A stretch of DNA of 64,000 bases from Streptomyces sp. Tu 3180. GTDB taxonomy: Bacteria > Actinomycetota > Actinomycetes > Streptomycetales > Streptomycetaceae. Below, piece after piece: positions 12,736 through 21,300 of this stretch. A program made the translations under genes and the position numbers. Each line of letters begins with the position of its first letter. Position 1 is the first letter of the stretch. Under the pieces are notes generated by a model. It was not told the origin of the DNA, ran no database searches, and saw nothing but the letters and a program-made list of their open reading frames with translations. The DNA is taken from assembly GCF_009852415.1 (NCBI RefSeq), contig NZ_WOXS01000002.1:6054001-6118000 (forward strand), in the 5' to 3' direction.

Positions 12736-14211
12736 ATGCCTGAACGCCGTACCGTCGCACTCGTCACCCTTGGCTGCGCCCGTAACGAGGTGGACTCGGA
12801 GGAGCTCGCAGGCCGTTTGGAGGCGGACGGCTGGCAGCTCGTCGAGGACGCCGCCGACGCGGACGTCGCCGTCGTGAACACCTGTGGCTTCGTCGAGGCC
12901 GCCAAGAAGGACTCGGTCGACGCCCTCCTGGAGGCCAACGACCTCAAGGGACATGGAAGAACGCAGGCCGTCGTGGCGGTGGGCTGCATGGCCGAGAGGT
13001 ACGGCAAGGAACTCGCCGAGGCCCTCCCCGAGGCCGACGGCGTGCTCGGCTTCGACGACTACACCGACATCTCGGACCGGCTCCAGACCATCCTGAGCGG
13101 CGGCGTCCACGCCTCCCACACCCCGCGCGACCGGCGCAAGCTGCTGCCCGTCAGCCCGGTGGAGCGGCAGACGGCGGGCGCGTCCGTCGCGCTGCCCGGC
13201 CACGGCCCGGCGGACCTGCCGGAGGGCCTCGCCCCGGCCTCCGGGCCCCGGGCGCCCCTGCGCCGCCGGCTGGACGGCTCCCCGGTCGCCTCGGTGAAGC
13301 TCGCCTCGGGCTGCGACCGCCGCTGCTCCTTCTGCGCCATCCCGTCCTTCCGCGGCTCCTTCATCTCACGCCGGCCCAGCGACGTGCTGAACGAGACGCG
13401 GTGGCTGGCCGAACAGGGCGTGAAGGAGATCATGCTGGTCTCCGAGAACAACACCTCCTACGGCAAGGACCTCGGCGACATCCGCCTGCTGGAGTCCCTG
13501 CTGCCCGAGCTCGCCGAGGTCGACGGCCTCGAGCGGGTGCGCGTCAGCTACCTCCAGCCGGCCGAGATGCGGCCCGGCCTGATCGACGTGCTGACCTCCA
13601 CCCCGAAGGTCGCCCCGTACTTCGACCTGTCCTTCCAGCACTCCGCGCCCGACGTGCTGCGCGCGATGCGCCGCTTCGGCGACACCGACCGCTTCCTGGA
13701 GCTGCTCGACACCATCCGGAGCAAGGCGCCGCAGGCCGGTGTGCGCTCCAACTTCATCGTCGGCTTCCCCGGCGAGTCCGAGGCCGACCTCGCCGAGCTG
13801 GAGCGGTTCCTGAACCACGCGCGGCTGGACGCCATCGGCGTCTTCGGCTACTCCGACGAGGAGGGCACGGAGGCGGCGACCTACGACACCAAGCTGGACG
13901 AGGACGTCGTCGCCGAGCGGCTGGCCCGTGTCTCCCGGCTGGCCGAGGAACTCGTCTCGCAGCGCGCCGAGGAGCGGGTCGGCGAGACCGTGCACGTGCT
14001 GGTGGAGTCCGTGGACGAGGAGGAGGGCGTCCACGGCCGGGCGGCGCACCAGGCCCCCGAGACGGACGGGCAGGTGCTGCTCACGAGCGGCGAGGGTGTG
14101 AGCGTCGGCCGTATGGTCGAGGCGAAGGTGGTCGGTACGGAAGGTGTCGACCTGGTGGCCGAGCCGCTCTTCCAGGGCTCGCTCGCGCGCAGTGAGGAGG
14201 CGGGCAGATGA
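12736..14211 (+). CDS. rimO: Ribosomal protein S12 methylthiotransferase RimO
   Basis: A 491-residue radical-SAM methylthiotransferase that adds a methylthio group to an Asp of ribosomal protein S12. The N-terminal UPF0004 domain carries its three Fe-S cysteines (TLGCARN, NTCGF, VGCMAERY). The radical-SAM motif is C193-DRR-C197-SF-C200. A TRAM-like domain ends the protein. RimO is distinguished from MiaB by the C-DRRC-FC spacing and the SYLQPAEMRPGLID region. An insertion rich in Ala/Pro/Gly before the SAM motif (~135-180) is longer than in most bacteria. The ATG at 12736 is leaderless. The stop overlaps the pgsA start (ATGA), indicating translational coupling. Confidence 0.93.
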   Translation: MPERRTVALVTLGCARNEVDSEELAGRLEADGWQLVEDAADADVAVVNTCGFVEAAKKDSVDALLEANDLKGHGRTQAVVAVGCMAERYGKELAEALPEADGVLGFDDYTDISDRLQTILSGGVHASHTPRDRRKLLPVSPVERQTAGASVALPGHGPADLPEGLAPASGPRAPLRRRLDGSPVASVKLASGCDRRCSFCAIPSFRGSFISRRPSDVLNETRWLAEQGVKEIMLVSENNTSYGKDLGDIRLLESLLPELAEVDGLERVRVSYLQPAEMRPGLIDVLTSTPKVAPYFDLSFQHSAPDVLRAMRRFGDTDRFLELLDTIRSKAPQAGVRSNFIVGFPGESEADLAELERFLNHARLDAIGVFGYSDEEGTEAATYDTKLDEDVVAERLARVSRLAEELVSQRAEERVGETVHVLVESVDEEEGVHGRAAHQAPETDGQVLLTSGEGVSVGRMVEAKVVGTEGVDLVAEPLFQGSLARSEEAGR

Positions 14212-15098
14212 CGGGTGTCCCGGCATCGGCGGCGGGAGGCCCCTCCGGCGCGAGGAGGGCGGCGGCGAACGCGGCCCCCGGAGGCGTCCCGGGGGCGGCC
14301 GGTCGCACGGCCGCGCGGGAGGCCCGCGGTGCGGCTCCCGGGCCGCCCGGGGGTGTCCCGGGGGCGGACGGGCTGTCCGGCCGCGGTTCGGGCGGGAAGA
14401 ACCCGCCCGGCGACGAGGTCTCCCGGGGCGCGGCTTCCGGAGACGTCCTCGACGCCGGGGACGGCGCGAAACCGCCGCGCGGCGGGAAGATCGCGGCGGC
14501 GGCCGTCAACCAGGCCAGCGTCTGGAACATCGCCAACCTGCTGACCATGCTGCGGCTGCTGCTCGTACCGGCCTTCGTCGCGCTGATGCTCGCCGACGGC
14601 GGATACGACCCGGCGTGGCGGTCGCTCGCCTGGGCGGCCTTCGCCATCGCCATGATCACCGACCTGTTCGACGGCCATCTGGCGCGCACCTACAACCTCG
14701 TCACCGACTTCGGGAAGATCGCCGACCCCATCGCCGACAAGGCGATCATGGGAGCGGCGCTGGTCTGTCTCTCGGCGCTGGGCGATCTTCCCTGGTGGGT
14801 CACCGGGGTCATCCTCGGCCGGGAACTCGGCATCACGCTGCTGCGTTTCCTGGTCATTCGCTACGGCGTGATCCCGGCCAGCCGTGGGGGCAAGCTCAAG
14901 ACCCTCACCCAGGGGGTGGCCGTCGGCATGTACGTGCTGGCACTCACCGGGTGGCTGGCCACGCTGCGGTGGTGGGTGATGGCCGCGGCGGTGGTGCTGA
15001 CCGTGGTGACCGGACTCGACTATGTGAAACAGGCCATTGTGCTCCGCAGGCGGGGAATCGCCGAGCGCAGGGCGGCGTTGGAGGAGATGGAAGCGTGA
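14208..15098 (+). CDS. pgsA: CDP-diacylglycerol-glycerol-3-phosphate 3-phosphatidyltransferase
   Basis: A 296-residue integral membrane enzyme making phosphatidylglycerophosphate from CDP-DAG and glycerol-3-phosphate. Residues ~1-100 are a Gly/Ala/Pro/Arg-rich extension without recognisable fold. The core (~105-290) has several membrane helices and the CDP-alcohol phosphotransferase signature DLFDGHLARTYNLVTDFGK followed by IADPIADK, with all acidic residues present. It overlaps rimO by 4 nt and the cinA-type gene by 4 nt, so rimO-pgsA-cinA form a coupled operon. In mycobacteria a pgsA homologue likewise neighbours clgR. The low-complexity extension could mean the true start is further downstream, but the overlapping ATGA argues for 14208. 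Confidence 0.9.
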   Translation: MTGVPASAAGGPSGARRAAANAAPGGVPGAAGRTAAREARGAAPGPPGGVPGADGLSGRGSGGKNPPGDEVSRGAASGDVLDAGDGAKPPRGGKIAAAAVNQASVWNIANLLTMLRLLLVPAFVALMLADGGYDPAWRSLAWAAFAIAMITDLFDGHLARTYNLVTDFGKIADPIADKAIMGAALVCLSALGDLPWWVTGVILGRELGITLLRFLVIRYGVIPASRGGKLKTLTQGVAVGMYVLALTGWLATLRWWVMAAAVVLTVVTGLDYVKQAIVLRRRGIAERRAALEEMEA

Positions 15099-15640
15099 GT
15101 TCCAGGGCCACCGAGGTGGTGCGACTACTCACCGTGAACGGCGGGACGCTCGCTGTCGCCGAGTCGCTGACCGGTGGTCTGGTGGCGGCGGAGATCACCT
15201 CCGTCCCCGGGGCCTCCAAGGTCTTCCGGGGCTCGGTGACGGCGTACGCCACCGAGCTGAAGCACCGGCTGCTCGGCGTGGACGCCACTCTGCTGGCTCA
15301 GCGCGGAGCGGTGGATCCGCAGGTGGCGGCCCAGATGGCGGCCGGTGTCCGCAAGGCGCTGGGTGCCGACTGGGGCATCGCGACCACCGGCGTCGCCGGC
15401 CCGGACCCCCAGGACGGGCAGGCCGTCGGGACGGTTTTCGTGGCCGTGGACGGCCCCTCCGGGACGGGTTCCGGTTCCGCCCGCGGCGGAAAAGTGGGGC
15501 ACCTGCGGTTGAACGGCGACCGCGCGGAAATTCGTATGGAGAGTGTACGCAGCGTACTCGCGCTGCTCCTCGAGGAGCTTGCGGGCGAACAGACCGGGAA
15601 TGAGCGGGCACAGGATACGGAACGGAACGGGGGGTTTTGA
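15095..15640 (+). CDS. CinA C-terminal family nicotinamide-nucleotide amidohydrolase
   Basis: A 181-residue stand-alone CinA C-terminal (PncC-type) domain. These enzymes deamidate nicotinamide mononucleotide in pyridine-nucleotide salvage. Key motifs are present: LAVAESLTGGLVAAEIT, the YATELKHRLLGV region, and TTGVAGPDPQDGQAVGTVFVAV. The GTG start overlaps the pgsA stop (GTGA). The last ~20 residues are hydrophilic and not part of the fold. Membership is clear from the motifs. Substrate is inferred from family knowledge. Confidence 0.85.
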   Translation: MSSRATEVVRLLTVNGGTLAVAESLTGGLVAAEITSVPGASKVFRGSVTAYATELKHRLLGVDATLLAQRGAVDPQVAAQMAAGVRKALGADWGIATTGVAGPDPQDGQAVGTVFVAVDGPSGTGSGSARGGKVGHLRLNGDRAEIRMESVRSVLALLLEELAGEQTGNERAQDTERNGGF

Positions 15641-15749
15641 TGTTTGCAGCCCTGAGTGAACACGACATCGCTCCCCGCACGGCCGCGGCGCAAGGCGGTA
15701 CGGTGGGGCGTAATGGATGCGGCTACGCGGTCCGAGGAGGGAGCCACCG

Positions 15750-16130
15750 ATGATTCTGCTCCGTCGCCTGCTGGGTGACGTGCTGCGTCGGCAGCGCCAA
15801 CGCCAGGGCCGTACTCTGCGCGAAGTCTCCTCGTCCGCCCGAGTCTCACTCGGCTATCTCTCCGAGGTGGAGCGGGGGCAGAAGGAGGCTTCCTCCGAAC
15901 TGCTCTCCGCCATCTGCGACGCGCTGGACGTACGGATGTCCGAGCTCATGCGGGAAGTGAGCGACGAGCTCGCCCTCGCGGAGCTGGCCCAGTCTGCTGC
16001 AGCGACCCCCAGCGAGCCCGTACCCACGTCGGTCCGTCCGATGCTGGGTTCCGTCTCGGTGACCGGCGTGCCACCGGAACGGGTCACCATCAAGGCGCCC
16101 GCCGAGGCGGTGGACGTCGTCGCCGCGTGA
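15750..16130 (+). CDS. clgR: ClgR-type transcriptional regulator of Clp/Lon proteolysis
   Basis: A 126-residue XRE-family regulator with an HTH at ~8-68 (RRQRQRQGRTLREVSSSARVSLGYLSEVERGQKEASSELL). ClgR activates clpP and lon operons in actinobacteria. Position next to pgsA and cinA and the short C-terminal tail agree with this. The protein ends in Val-Val-Ala-Ala; non-polar Ala-Ala tails of this kind mark ClgR for ClpP-dependent turnover in S. lividans (from memory). The ATG at 15750 has GGAGGGAG 8 nt upstream. In-frame codons further upstream lack such a site. A ClgR box in its own 109-bp upstream gap was not seen. Confidence 0.85.
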   Translation: MILLRRLLGDVLRRQRQRQGRTLREVSSSARVSLGYLSEVERGQKEASSELLSAICDALDVRMSELMREVSDELALAELAQSAAATPSEPVPTSVRPMLGSVSVTGVPPERVTIKAPAEAVDVVAA

Positions 16131-16174
16131 CGCGTGTTCTTCGCACGCGCGGTGTGAAGGTGTGATGTGAGAGG

Positions 16175-16225
16175 CCCCGGTCAGGGCTCCTCCGGAGGGA
16201 TCCGGAGGGGTGCCGCCGGGGTTTT
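16175..16225. terminator. Stem-loop plus T run after clgR
   Basis: CCCCGG at 16175-16180 pairs with CCGGGG at 16216-16221, followed by TTTT. Within the loop CCTCCGGAGG and TCCGGAGG can form an inner stem. It lies 45 nt past the clgR stop. Confidence 0.5.
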
Positions 16226-16317
16226 CGCATGCGCGGGGCGCCCCGTGTGCGTTTGCCGGTGCGGCGCGCGGCGGTCATCGTTGAGGGACGAGGCGGGGGA
16301 CGGCCACGGAGGTGCGG

Positions 16318-16788
16318 ATGTACGTCGTGAAGAGCCCGTTGTCCGACGTGAACCTGAAGACGGTGTCCGAGGCGCTGCAGGGCGCCCTGGTGGACCTGGT
16401 GGACCTCGCCCTGGTCGCGAAGCAGATCCACTGGAACGTGGTCGGGCAGCGCTTCCGTTCCGTGCACCTCCAGCTCGACGAGGTCGTGACCCTCGCGCGC
16501 ACGCACTCCGACACCGTGGCGGAGCGCGCCGCGGCACTGGGCGTCTCGCCCGACGGGCGCGCCGCGACGGTGGCCGTCGGCAGCGGGATCGGGGTGACGC
16601 CCGAGGGCTGGGTCGACGACACGGCCGCGGTGGGAGCGCTCGTGGAGGCGCTGGGCGCGGTGATCGCCCGCATGCGCGAGCGGATCACGGCGACCGGGGA
16701 GGCGGATCCGGTGACCCAGGACATCCTCATCACGGTCACGGCGGGTCTGGAGAAGCAGCACTGGATGTTCCAGGCCGAGAACGGGTGA
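16318..16788 (+). CDS. dpsC: Dps-family ferritin-like protein (DpsC-like)
   Basis: A 156-residue Dps fold. Dps dodecamers oxidise and store iron and condense DNA. The inter-subunit ferroxidase ligands are present: His in AKQIHWNVVG, and Asp/Glu in the next helix (SVHLQLDEVVTLARTHSDTVAER). No long basic N-terminal tail precedes the fold, so DNA binding is not assured. S. coelicolor has three dps genes, and the one at this locus is dpsC, with a developmental nucleoid role (from memory). The start is the ATG at 16318. GGAGG at 16308-16312 gives 5-nt spacing to it but overlaps the alternative GTG at 16312. Confidence 0.85.
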   Translation: MYVVKSPLSDVNLKTVSEALQGALVDLVDLALVAKQIHWNVVGQRFRSVHLQLDEVVTLARTHSDTVAERAAALGVSPDGRAATVAVGSGIGVTPEGWVDDTAAVGALVEALGAVIARMRERITATGEADPVTQDILITVTAGLEKQHWMFQAENG

Positions 16789-16798
16789 CGTGGCCCTG

Positions 16799-16816
16799 GA
16801 GGGCCGCGAGGCCCTC
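16799..16816. terminator. Hairpin after dpsC
   Basis: GAGGGCC-GCGA-GGCCCTC, a 7-bp stem 11 nt past the dpsC stop. Confidence 0.5.
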
Positions 16817-16947
16817 GCCGAGGCGCAGGGGGAGCACGGTGCGCGCGGTGCGCCCGTGTGCCGTCCACGCGCCCTGCACACGGGCCCCAGCCGTCTCGTA
16901 ACCTCCGGCGGGAGGCCTCACGGCGTCCGGGCGGGGAGGTGGGGGCC

Positions 16948-17241
16948 ATGACGGGACGGGCGGTGCGCCTGGGGGCCGTGCTGGGGCTCGGGGCGCTGTG
17001 GTGGTGGGCCGTGGCACGGCTGCTGCTGGTGCCCGGCGCCGGTGCGCTGGAGGGGGCGGTCGTGGCCGGCGGATGGGGGCTCAGCCTGCTGCCGGTGCAC
17101 TGCGTGCCCAAGGGCCGGGCGGAAGGGGTACTGGCCGCCGGACGGTGGCGGCGGGCCTGGCGCGCGGGCACCGACCCCGCGGCGGCGGTCACCACGGAGA
17201 CGCCGCGTCCCGGTTCCGACGGGGGAGCCGGCCGGCGATGA
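16948..17241 (+). CDS. Small membrane protein of unknown function
   Basis: 97 residues. Two hydrophobic segments are visible (~8-25, LGAVLGLGALWWWAVARLLL, and ~33-50, AVVAGGWGLSLLPV), followed by a basic/Pro-rich tail. The ATG at 16948 has an excellent GGGGAGG upstream, and coding bias supports a real gene. No family recognised. It lies downstream of dpsC but behind a hairpin, so co-transcription is doubtful. Confidence 0.6.
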   Translation: MTGRAVRLGAVLGLGALWWWAVARLLLVPGAGALEGAVVAGGWGLSLLPVHCVPKGRAEGVLAAGRWRRAWRAGTDPAAAVTTETPRPGSDGGAGRR

Positions 17242-17297
17242 GGGCCGCGGTGTCGCAGGCCGGGGCACCGGGCGGTGGCGCGTGCTCCAGTCGATCC

Positions 17298-17339
17298 GTG
17301 ACCGGTGGCCGGTGACCGGTGACCGGTGACCGGTGGCGA
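17298..17339. repeat. Tandem 7-bp repeat (GTGRCCG)
   Basis: Six consecutive 7-mers beginning at 17298: GTGACCG, GTGGCCG, three more GTGACCG, then a degenerate GTGGCGA. They lie between the convergent small membrane gene and the glycosylase gene. Copy number is likely to vary between strains. Confidence 0.8.
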
Positions 17340-17471
17340 AGGCGGTGCGGCCGGTGAGGCCGTACGGGGCGGGGCGGAGATCCCTGCGAGCGGACCTGTC
17401 CGGGATCGTCGGCCCGAGCCGGATGCGGGTTCGGCGGTGCGGTGGGGCCAGCGGTGCGGCGGGCCGGCCGC

Positions 17472-18299
17472 CTAGGGCACGGCGGTGCGGCGTGACCGGA
17501 TCGGTGCGGGGGCCGGGCCCGGCTGGCAGGTGGGGCACCAGTAGGTGGGGCGCTCGCGGGAGCCGTCGCCCTGCTCGGCGAGACGGACCGGAGTACGGCA
17601 GCGCAGGCAGGGGCGGGACGCGCGGCCGTACACGAACAGGTCCTGGCCGCGGAGGCCCGTCGTGTTGCGGACCGGGCGCTCGCGGTTGAACTCCAGCAGC
17701 TGCTTGGCGAGCCCGGGCAGCTTCGCGGCGCGCTCGGCGGGCAGTTCGCCCACGGGGAGCCAGGGGGTGACGCCGAGCAGGAAGCAGAGCTCGCTCTTGA
17801 AGACGTTGCCGACGCCGGCGAGGTTGCGCTGGTCCAGCAGGGCCTCGCCGAGGGGACGGGCCGGGTCCTTCAGGAGGTTGGCCAGCGCCCGGTCCGGGTC
17901 CCAGTCCGGGCCGAGGAGATCGGGTCCGAGCCGGCCGACCGCGCGGTCCTCGTCGCGGGTGCGCAGGAGTTCCAGGACGGGGAGCCGGTAGCCGACGGCC
18001 GTGCGGTCGGCGGTGCCGAGGATCGCGCGGATCTGGTGGGCAGGGCCGCCGTTCCAGCGCTGCCCGTCCGCGTACACCCTCCAGGAGCCGTCCATCCGCA
18101 GGTGCGAGTGCAGGGTCAGGCCGCCCTCGACGCGCGTGAGCAGGTGCTTGCCGCGCGGGGTGACGTCCAGGACGGTCCGGCCGGTGAGGTCCGCCGTGGC
18201 GTACCTGGGCACCCGCAGGTCGCTGCGGGTCAGCACGCTGCCCGCGAGGGCGTCGTGCAGTCGCCGTGCGGCCTGCCAGACCGTGTCTCCTTCGGGCAT
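17472..18299 (-). CDS. Fpg/Nei family DNA glycosylase-lyase
   Basis: A 275-residue base-excision repair enzyme for oxidised bases. It starts with the diagnostic catalytic Pro2-Glu3 (MPEGDTVW). The H2TH region is at ~150-175 (DQRNLAGVGNVFKSELCFL). A C-terminal zinc finger has two Cys pairs (CLRC and CPTC, ~235-262). The MPEGDT start and long finger fit the endonuclease VIII (Nei) branch rather than Fpg. About 20 Pro-rich residues follow the finger. Sits just downstream of lhr on the same strand with a 92-bp gap, so the two repair genes may be co-expressed. A perfect GTGTCA/TGACAC repeat abuts the start codon. Confidence 0.9.
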   Translation of the reverse strand: MPEGDTVWQAARRLHDALAGSVLTRSDLRVPRYATADLTGRTVLDVTPRGKHLLTRVEGGLTLHSHLRMDGSWRVYADGQRWNGGPAHQIRAILGTADRTAVGYRLPVLELLRTRDEDRAVGRLGPDLLGPDWDPDRALANLLKDPARPLGEALLDQRNLAGVGNVFKSELCFLLGVTPWLPVGELPAERAAKLPGLAKQLLEFNRERPVRNTTGLRGQDLFVYGRASRPCLRCRTPVRLAEQGDGSRERPTYWCPTCQPGPAPAPIRSRRTAVP

Positions 18300-18315
18300 G
18301 TGTCAAGGGTGACAC
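18300..18315 (-). promoter_or_regulatory. Inverted repeat abutting the glycosylase start codon
   Basis: GTGTCA-CCCT-TGACAC (minus strand) ends immediately before the ATG at 18299. It could be an operator, or an mRNA hairpin hiding the start region. No ribosome-binding site is visible there. Confidence 0.4.
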
Positions 18316-18391
18316 GTCGGACCGGCCGCGGTGCTCGGGGCGGCCGGGAGCCGACGGCCGGGGCGGGACCGGGCCGGGGGACCGGATCCGG

Positions 18392-21300
18392 TCAGGCGCG
18401 CAGGCGCAGGCCGCGCGGCGTGGCGACGAAGCCCGCGGCCTCCAGGAGGGTGCCGAGGGGGGACGTCAGCGCGGAGGCGCCGTTGACGCGCTCCACCGTG
18501 ACCGTGCCGAGGGAGCCCGCGCGGGCGGCTGCCGCGAGGGCCTCGGCCGCCGCCGGGAGGCGCGGGTCGCCGGCGGGTTCGCCGTCGAGGTCGGCGGGCC
18601 AGGCCAGCAGCGTCTTTCCGCCGCGTTCCATGTAGAGCGTCAGCTCGCCGTCGACGAGCACCACCAGGGAGCCCGCCTTGCGGCCCGGCTTGTGCCCCGC
18701 GCCGGTCGGCGGCTCGGGCCAGGCCAGGGCGGCACCGTACGCGCTGGCCGGGTCGGCGGCGGCGAGGACGACGGCCCGGGAGGCGGCGGTCCGGCCGGCA
18801 GGACGGCCCGTGAAGGGGTCGTACGACGCCCGCCCGCCGTTCCACCAGGGCGGCGGGGCCTGCGGGGCGATGTCGCGGGGGGAGACGTAGTCACCCGGCG
18901 AGGGACTCGGGGAGAGGGCGTCGCCGGAACCGGGGAAGCCGTCGTGGCCGGAGGCGGTCTCGTGGGCGCCGTCGGTGCGGGAGGCGAAGCCGTGGGCGGC
19001 GAACGGACCGGAGCCGCCGTCGAACGGGCCGGGGGCCCCGCCGCCGGCGGCGCCGGGGAGGGGCGGGGCCTCGCCCCGCTCACGGGCGTTCGCCACCGCG
19101 CGGAGGCGGTCCACCGCACCGTCCATCGCGAACTGGGCGGCGCCCAGCCCCTCCACCACGTAGCCGCGGCGGGCCTGACCCGTCTCCTCGAAGGCGGACA
19201 GGACCCGGTACATCGCCGAGAAGCCGCCCTCGACGCCCTCCGCGGAGACGGCGCCCCGGGTCACCACGCCGTGCCGGTCGAGCAGGGTGCGGGCCAGCGC
19301 GTGCGCGCGGACCGTCGGATCGGTCTCCTGGTCCGGGAGCAGGGACCAGCGGCCGGCGACGGTCGGCGGGCCGGTGCGGGAGGCGGTGCGGGCGGCCGCC
19401 GTGAGCGAGCCGTAGCGCCCGCGCGGGACCGAGCGCTTCGCGCGGTGGGCCGTGGAGCCCGCGGTGCGGCCCGAGCCCAGCAGGGAGCGCAGGGGGGCGA
19501 GCGTGTCGTTGGTCAGCCGCCCCGACCAGGCGAGGTCCCAGAGGGCGTCGGACAGTTGCGGATCGGTGGCCTCGGGGTGGGTGGTCGCGCGGACCTGGTC
19601 GGCGATCTGGCGGAAGAACAGGCCGTAGCCGCCGGACAGGGCGTCCAGGACGGACCGGTGGAGGGCGGTCGGCTCCAAGGGGTGCGGGGGCGGCAGGAGC
19701 AGCGGCGCCGCGTCCGCCAGGTACAGGGAGACCCAGCCGTCCTTCCCCGGCAGCGAGCCGGCGCCGGCCCACACCACCTCCCCGGCGGCGGTCAGCTCGT
19801 CCAGCATCGCGGGGGTGTAGTCCACCACCCGGGACGGCAGGACCAGCTTCTCCAGGGCGGACGCGGGTACGGGCGCGCCCTGCAACTGCTCGATGGCGCG
19901 CACCAGGCCGTCGACGCCGCGCAGCGCGTGTCCCTTGCCGATGTGCTGCCACTGGGGGAGGAACTGGGCGAGCGCGGCCGGCGGGACCGGCTCCAGTTCG
20001 TGCCGCAGGGCGGCCAGGGAACGGCGCCGCAGCCGGCGCAGCACGGCCGCGTCGCACCACTCCTGCCCGATGCCGGCCGGGTGGAACTCGCCCTGGACGA
20101 TCCTGCCCGCCGCCGCGAGCCGCTGGAGGGCGCCCTCGGTGACCGCCACCCCCAGTCCGAAGCGGGCCGCCGCCGTGGCCGACGTGAACGGGCCGTGGGT
20201 GCGCGCGTACCGCGCGAGGAGGTCGCCGAGGGGGTCCTTGACGGGTTCGGTGAACGCCTCCGGCACGCCGACCGGCAGCGCCGTGCCCAGCGCGTCGCGC
20301 AGCCGCCCGGCGTCCTCGACCGCCGCCCAGTGGTCGGCGCCGGCGATCCGCACCCGGATGGCGCGCCGCGCGGAGGCCAGTTCCCGCGCCCACTGCGGCT
20401 CGGCGCCCCGCTCGGCCAGCTCGGCCTCGGTGAGCGGCCCGAGCAGCCGCAGCAGGTCGGCCACGCCCTCCGCGTCCTTGACGCGCCGGTCCTCGGTGAG
20501 CCACTGCAGTTCGCGCTCCAGCTCGGTCAGCACCTCCGCGTCGAGCAGCTCGCGCAGTTCCGCCTGGCCGAGCAACTCGGCCAGCAGCCGCGAGTCGAGG
20601 GAGAGGGCGGCGGCGCGGCGCTCGGCGAGCGGGGAGTCGCCCTCGTAGAGGAACTGGGCGACGTACCCGAAGAGGAGGGAGCGGGCGAAGGGGGACGGCT
20701 CGGGGGTGGTGACCTCGACGAGCCGCACCTTGCGCGACTCCAGGTCGCCCATCAGCTCGATCAGTCCGGGGACGTCGAAGACGTCCTGGAGACATTCGCG
20801 GACCGCCTCCAGGACGATCGGGAACGAGCCGAACTCGCCCGCCACCTGGAGCAGCTGGGAGGCGCGCTGGCGCTGCTGCCACAGCGGGGTGCGCCTGCCG
20901 GGACTGCGGCGCGGCAGCAGCAGCGCGCGGGCGGCGCACTCCCGGAACCGGGACGCGAACAGCGCCGAGCCGCCCACCTGGTCGGTGACGACCCGGTCGA
21001 CCTCGCCCTTGTCGAAGACGACGTCCGCCGCGCCCACGGGGGCCCGGTCCGCGTCGTACTCGGCGCCGGCCTGCACCGGCTCCTGGTCGAGCAGGTCCAG
21101 GCCCATCAGGTCGGCGTCCGGCAGGCGCAGCACGATGCCGTCGTCGGCGTGCATCACCTGGGCGTCCATGCCGTACCGCTCGGAGAGCCGGGCGCCGAGC
21201 GCGAGCGCCCACGGGGCGTGCACCTGGGCGCCGAAGGGTGAGTGCACGACGACCCGCCAGTCGCCGAGCTCGTCGCGGAAGCGCTCCACGACGATCGTGC

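Noticed and set aside
17298..17339. CRISPR array or replication iterons
   Set aside because: The units are 7 bp with no spacers, and there is no replication or cas gene nearby.
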